Below are positions 5,236 through 8,166 of a stretch of 8,166 nt of DNA, in pieces. The stretch comes from Solobacterium sp. UBA1789 (lineage in GTDB: Bacteria; Bacillota_I; Bacilli_A; Erysipelotrichales; Erysipelotrichaceae). The translations under genes were made by a program, and so were the position numbers. Position 1 is the stretch's first letter; every line of letters starts with the position of its first letter. The notes under the pieces were generated by a model. The model had not been told where the DNA came from. It did no database searches and saw nothing but the letters and a program-made list of their open reading frames with translations. The stretch is from NCBI GenBank assembly GCA_002314515.1, contig DCGB01000094.1:1-8166 (forward strand), read 5' to 3'.

Positions 5236-6072
5236 ATGAAAAAATTATTTAAACTCTTAGTTCTTGCCTTGGTTTTATTCCTGGCTTGTGGCTGTTCTGC
5301 TGAGTCTACAGCTGAAGATGATACTGCAGCCGATGATAAGGTTATCAAAGTTGGTGCTACTGCTGTTCCTCATGCCATGGTTCTTAAGGATGTTGTTAAG
5401 GATGTTTTGGCTGAAGAAGGCTGGACATTGGATGTTGTTGAATTCTCTGATTATGTATTGCCTAATACTTCCCTGGAAGATGGTGAACTTGATGCCAACT
5501 ATTTCCAGACTTTAGCCTATATGGTTGATCAGAATGAAGCTCGTGGTATGCACCTGGTTGCTGTTCAGGGTGTTCACTATGAACCAATGACTTTATTCAG
5601 CAAAGATTATACAAGTATTGATGAATTCAAAGATGGTGATACTGTTGCGGTTCCAAATGACTATGATAACGAAGTTAGAGCTTTGAAATTATTGGCTAGC
5701 ACAGGTTTAATTGAATATGATCATAAAGATGGTGATGCTTCACCTTTAGATGGTATTACTTCTAATCCAAAGAATCTGGAAATCTATGAAGTTGAGGCTG
5801 CTTTAGTTCCGAATGCCAATGCTGATTGCCAGGGTTTGATTGTTAATGGTAACTATGCTTTAGAGTCAAATCTGAAAGATAGTGCTAATGCTGTATTTGT
5901 TGAGCAGTTAACACCAGAACAGATTGAAGCTCGTATCAATTATCTCGTTGTCAAAGAAGGTAGTGAAGAAAGCGAAAAGACTAAGGCTTTAGTTAAGGCT
6001 ATTACTTCTGATAAGGTTGCTGAATATATTGAAGAAAACTATGGTTCAGCTGTTATTGATACTTTCAAATAA
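5236..6072 (+). CDS. metQ: Methionine-binding lipoprotein MetQ (NlpA family)
   Basis: This is the 278-residue substrate-binding lipoprotein of a methionine ABC importer, held on the outer face of the membrane. The signal peptide has KK, a Leu/Val-rich core and a lipobox ACGC ending in C20 (C18 is a less likely alternative). An acidic linker reaches about residue 34. The NlpA/MetQ domain follows, opening with IKVGATAVPHAMVLKDV at 37-53, the family hallmark, and containing VAVPNDYDNEVRALKLL and the late IVNGNYAL segment typical of the fold. AGGGAG at 5223-5228 lies seven bases before the ATG. The gene ends with tandem TAA stops. Family members bind L-methionine, and some also take D-methionine or methionine sulfoxide; the latter is interesting given msrA close by. 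It is followed by a perfect hairpin and then metN. Confidence 0.92.
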   Translation: MKKLFKLLVLALVLFLACGCSAESTAEDDTAADDKVIKVGATAVPHAMVLKDVVKDVLAEEGWTLDVVEFSDYVLPNTSLEDGELDANYFQTLAYMVDQNEARGMHLVAVQGVHYEPMTLFSKDYTSIDEFKDGDTVAVPNDYDNEVRALKLLASTGLIEYDHKDGDASPLDGITSNPKNLEIYEVEAALVPNANADCQGLIVNGNYALESNLKDSANAVFVEQLTPEQIEARINYLVVKEGSEESEKTKALVKAITSDKVAEYIEENYGSAVIDTFK

Positions 6073-6097
6073 TAATTAAACAAAAAAAGATTAAGAA

Positions 6098-6127
6098 AAA
6101 CAGCGGTCTTTGTACCGCTGTTTGTTT
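6098..6127 (+). terminator. Intercistronic hairpin between metQ and metN
   Basis: AAACAGCGGT (6098-6107) and ACCGCTGTTT (6114-6123) form a perfect 10-bp GC-cored stem with a 6-base loop, followed by GTTT. The U-tract is interrupted, so this is probably a partial terminator or a 3' stabiliser of the metQ message. Either would give more binding protein than transporter core, the usual need for such importers. The metN ribosome binding site GGAG (6128-6131) follows immediately. Confidence 0.6.
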
Positions 6128-6135
6128 GGAGTTTT

Positions 6136-7098
6136 ATGATAGAGATTAGGAATTTACATAAATCTTTTACTGACATGCAGGTATTAAAAGATGTCACCAT
6201 TACGATCAATGATGGTGATATTTATGGCATTATTGGTCAATCTGGTGCAGGTAAGAGTACACTTTTGCGTTGTATCAATGGTCTTGAGCCTTTTCAGAGT
6301 GGTTCGATTATCATTGATGGCGAAAAGGTTGAAGATATCAAGGGAAAAGAACTTAGGATTTTACAATCAAAAATGGGTATGATTTTCCAGAACTTTAACT
6401 TATTAAACCGTTTGACGGTTTATGAGAATGTTGCCCTGCCTTTACAGTTCTGGGGCAAGAAAACCAATACGCCGGAAGTTAAAAACAAAATCAATTCCTT
6501 ATTGAAACTGGTTGGCCTGGAAGATAAGGCCCAGTCTCGTCCTAGAGAATTATCTGGTGGTCAGAAACAAAGAGTGGCCATTGCCAGGGCTTTGGTAATG
6601 GATCCTAAGATTTTATTGTGTGATGAGGCAACCAGTGCCCTGGATCCCAAGATTACTCATGGTATTTTGGAGCTTTTGCAGCGCATCAATAAGGAAATGG
6701 GTATTACGATTGTTGTTGTTACTCATCAGATGGAAGTTGTTAAGCAGATCTGTCAGACTGTTGCTTTCCTGAAAGATGGTCAGGTTTTGGCTTCTGGCCG
6801 TCCAGAAGAGCTCTTTATTCGACCAATCAAAGAAATTAAGGCTTTCCTGCAGGAAGAATCAGAATTATTGCCAGATAATGGCGTCAATTTCCAGCTGTTT
6901 TTCTCGGATTCTTCTTCTGACCCGTTGATTACGATGATGGCTAGAGATTTGAATATTGATTTTTCTATCGTTTGGGGTAAACTTGAAGACTTCCGTTCCA
7001 GTATTTATGGCAGTCTGGTTATCAATGTGGCTGTCGAAAATGCTGATAAGGTTAAGGCTTATCTTGATGAACATGAGGTAGCCTGGGAGGTATTGTAA
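6136..7098 (+). CDS. metN: Methionine ABC importer ATPase MetN
   Basis: This 320-residue cytoplasmic ATPase powers methionine import. All nucleotide-binding motifs are intact: Walker A GQSGAGKST (34-42), Q-loop Q85, signature LSGGQ (139-143), Walker B ILLCDE (159-164), D-loop SALD (167-170) and switch H197. From about residue 240 a C-terminal NIL-type domain follows. In MetN proteins this ferredoxin-like domain binds intracellular methionine and inhibits transport, so end-product control of uptake is expected. Its presence and the neighbours separate MetN from generic amino-acid ATPases. GGAG at 6128-6131 is only four bases before the ATG, a tight spacing. The stop overlaps the metI start by one base (TAATG), implying coupled translation. 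Confidence 0.93.
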   Translation: MIEIRNLHKSFTDMQVLKDVTITINDGDIYGIIGQSGAGKSTLLRCINGLEPFQSGSIIIDGEKVEDIKGKELRILQSKMGMIFQNFNLLNRLTVYENVALPLQFWGKKTNTPEVKNKINSLLKLVGLEDKAQSRPRELSGGQKQRVAIARALVMDPKILLCDEATSALDPKITHGILELLQRINKEMGITIVVVTHQMEVVKQICQTVAFLKDGQVLASGRPEELFIRPIKEIKAFLQEESELLPDNGVNFQLFFSDSSSDPLITMMARDLNIDFSIVWGKLEDFRSSIYGSLVINVAVENADKVKAYLDEHEVAWEVL

Positions 7099-7733
7099 TG
7101 TGGGATGTAATTCTTAAGGCTTCTGGTGAAACCTTATATATGGTTTTCTGGTCAACCCTGTTTTCAGTTATTTTGGGTTTTATTCCAGCAATTATTCTTG
7201 TTTTGACATCACCCGATGGCTTAAAGCCAAATAAGGCTGTCTATGAGACCTTGAGTCTGATAGTCAATGTTTTCCGTTCTTTTCCTTTTATCATTCTGAT
7301 GGTTATCTTAATTCCATTTACCCGGGTTATTGTGGGTAGGGCAATTGGTACCAAGGCGGCTATTGTGCCATTGACTATTTCGGCTATTCCTTTTATTGCC
7401 AGAGTTTTTGAAAACAGCCTGAGAGAAGTTGATCCAGGTGTTATTGAGGCTGCCCGTTCTTTTGGTGCTTCCAATTTCAAGATTATTACTCATGTTTATC
7501 TGAAAGAAGGTTTACCAGCCATGATTTCAGGAATTACCCTGTTGATTATCAATCTGTTGGGTTATTCGGCTATGGGTGGTGCCATTGGTGCCGGTGGTAT
7601 TGGCGATGTTGCCTTGCGCTATGGTTATCAGCAATATAAGATTGATTATCTGATTGTTACTTCAATTGTCCTTATTGTCTTTGTTCAGCTTGTTCAGATG
7701 ATAGGCAATTATATCTATAAGAAACTGGCATAA
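7098..7733 (+). CDS. metI: Methionine ABC importer permease MetI
   Basis: This 211-residue integral membrane permease pairs as a dimer with MetN. About five membrane segments are visible (near 15-36, 52-75, 86-104, 141-160 and 183-205). The cytoplasmic coupling motif EAARSFGASNFKIITHVYL starts at E117, and the small-residue stretch GGAIGAGGIGD (160-170) is typical of MetI. GGGAGG at 7085-7090, inside the end of metN, lies seven bases before the ATG, and the one-base overlap with metN fits a coupled operon. It is the last gene of the run and is followed within two bases by a hairpin terminator. Confidence 0.93.
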   Translation: MWDVILKASGETLYMVFWSTLFSVILGFIPAIILVLTSPDGLKPNKAVYETLSLIVNVFRSFPFIILMVILIPFTRVIVGRAIGTKAAIVPLTISAIPFIARVFENSLREVDPGVIEAARSFGASNFKIITHVYLKEGLPAMISGITLLIINLLGYSAMGGAIGAGGIGDVALRYGYQQYKIDYLIVTSIVLIVFVQLVQMIGNYIYKKLA

Positions 7734-7734
7734 G

Positions 7735-7757
7735 AAAAGACACGATTGTGTCTTTTT
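7735..7757. terminator. Short terminator shared by convergent metI and msrA
   Basis: AAAAGACAC (7735-7743) pairs with GTGTCTTTT (7748-7756) over 9 bp with a 4-base loop, and the T-run extends to 7757. On the minus strand the hairpin also ends in a T-run of four. Only 28 bases separate the two stop codons, so it probably serves both directions. Confidence 0.8.
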
Positions 7758-7761
7758 GTTA

Positions 7762-8166
7762 CTAAGCCTTTTTGCGACCGGATTCAATGAGTTCTTTTTC
7801 AAATGCTTCCGGTTCTTTTAAATAATATTGCTGATGATATTCTTCGGCATCATAGAAGTTTTTGAATTTTTCAATACTGATATAGACCTGTTTATTGCTT
7901 TCTGTTTCCAGGTCTTTTATTTTCTTTTCAGCTGTTTCTTTTTCCTGATTACTTTGATAATAGACAGCTAATGTATAGGAATGACCGCGGTCAATGAACT
8001 GACCTTCGCCATCAAAGGGATCAACGTTAGCAAAGAAAATATCCAGTAATTCTTCATAGCTTATTAATGTTGGGTCGTATTCAATATTGATACTCTCACG
8101 ATGAGAAGTTTCCTGTTTTTTTACCTGTTCATAGGTGGGATTTTCTTCTTCGCCACCAGAATAACC
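7762..8166 (-). CDS. msrA: Peptide methionine sulfoxide reductase MsrA (5' part outside the window)
   Basis: On the minus strand an open frame enters from the right edge and runs 134 codons to a TAG at 7762-7764. It matches MsrA, which reduces methionine-S-sulfoxide in proteins and free methionine. Visible family blocks are GYSGGEEENPTYEQV at the start, YDPTLISYEELLDIFF, the DPFDGEGQFIDRG block, and FYDAEEYHQQYYLK near the end. Substrate-pocket residues equivalent to E. coli Tyr82, Glu94, Asp129 and Tyr134 appear kept (Y2, E13, D59, Y64 of the visible part; alignment from memory). The catalytic GCFW segment lies beyond the edge. The visible part has no Cys at all, so the usual resolving cysteines are absent here. 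It is convergent with the methionine importer. Confidence 0.9.
   Translation of the reverse strand, partial: GYSGGEEENPTYEQVKKQETSHRESINIEYDPTLISYEELLDIFFANVDPFDGEGQFIDRGHSYTLAVYYQSNQEKETAEKKIKDLETESNKQVYISIEKFKNFYDAEEYHQQYYLKEPEAFEKELIESGRKKA

Overview
The window comes from a low-GC Gram-positive bacterium (Bacillota). The evidence is AT-rich intergenic DNA, AGGAG-type ribosome binding sites, two lipoproteins with lipobox signal peptides, U-tailed hairpin terminators and a double-glycine leader peptide. The protein style would suit Erysipelotrichaceae-like or clostridial gut bacteria, but that placement is only an impression.

Left third (1 to about 1060), accessory in character: the 3' end of an unrecognised gene (3-332); a stem-loop and a stop-bounded remnant of coding-like sequence (334-478); and a 110-residue protein (588-920) with a textbook double-glycine export leader on an unusually long, Cys-free, Tyr-rich core of unknown function, closed by a strong terminator at 1027-1058. 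No dedicated exporter or modification enzyme is visible here.

Middle (1060-4211): a large imperfect inverted repeat and a near-palindrome built from TGATAAT half-sites precede a secreted alpha/beta-hydrolase lipoprotein (1201-2181). Next is a membrane diguanylate cyclase (2339-3454) with an intact GGDEF motif and no RxxD inhibitory site. A small Cys-rich protein of the C_GCAxxG_C_C putative redox family (start set at 3478) follows 23 bases downstream, probably in the same transcript, which ends at 3910-3946. About 260 bases of non-coding sequence follow, with one short cryptic Cys-rich frame.

Right part (4212-8166), a methionine module: a LysR-type regulator, then metQ (lipoprotein binding protein), metN (ATPase with C-terminal NIL region) and metI (permease), all on the plus strand, with hairpins upstream of metQ and between metQ and metN. 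Convergent to it, and separated by one short hairpin terminator, is the 3' part of msrA (methionine sulfoxide reductase A) on the minus strand. Together these read as uptake of methionine, possibly also its sulfoxide, plus repair of oxidised methionine. No S-box or T-box leader is seen before metQ, so the adjacent LysR protein is the obvious candidate regulator.

The best leads for something new are the long double-glycine-leader protein, the shared TGATAAT sites ahead of it and the hydrolase, and the nested structures in the regulatory gaps. No tRNA, rRNA, CRISPR array or complete insertion sequence is seen.
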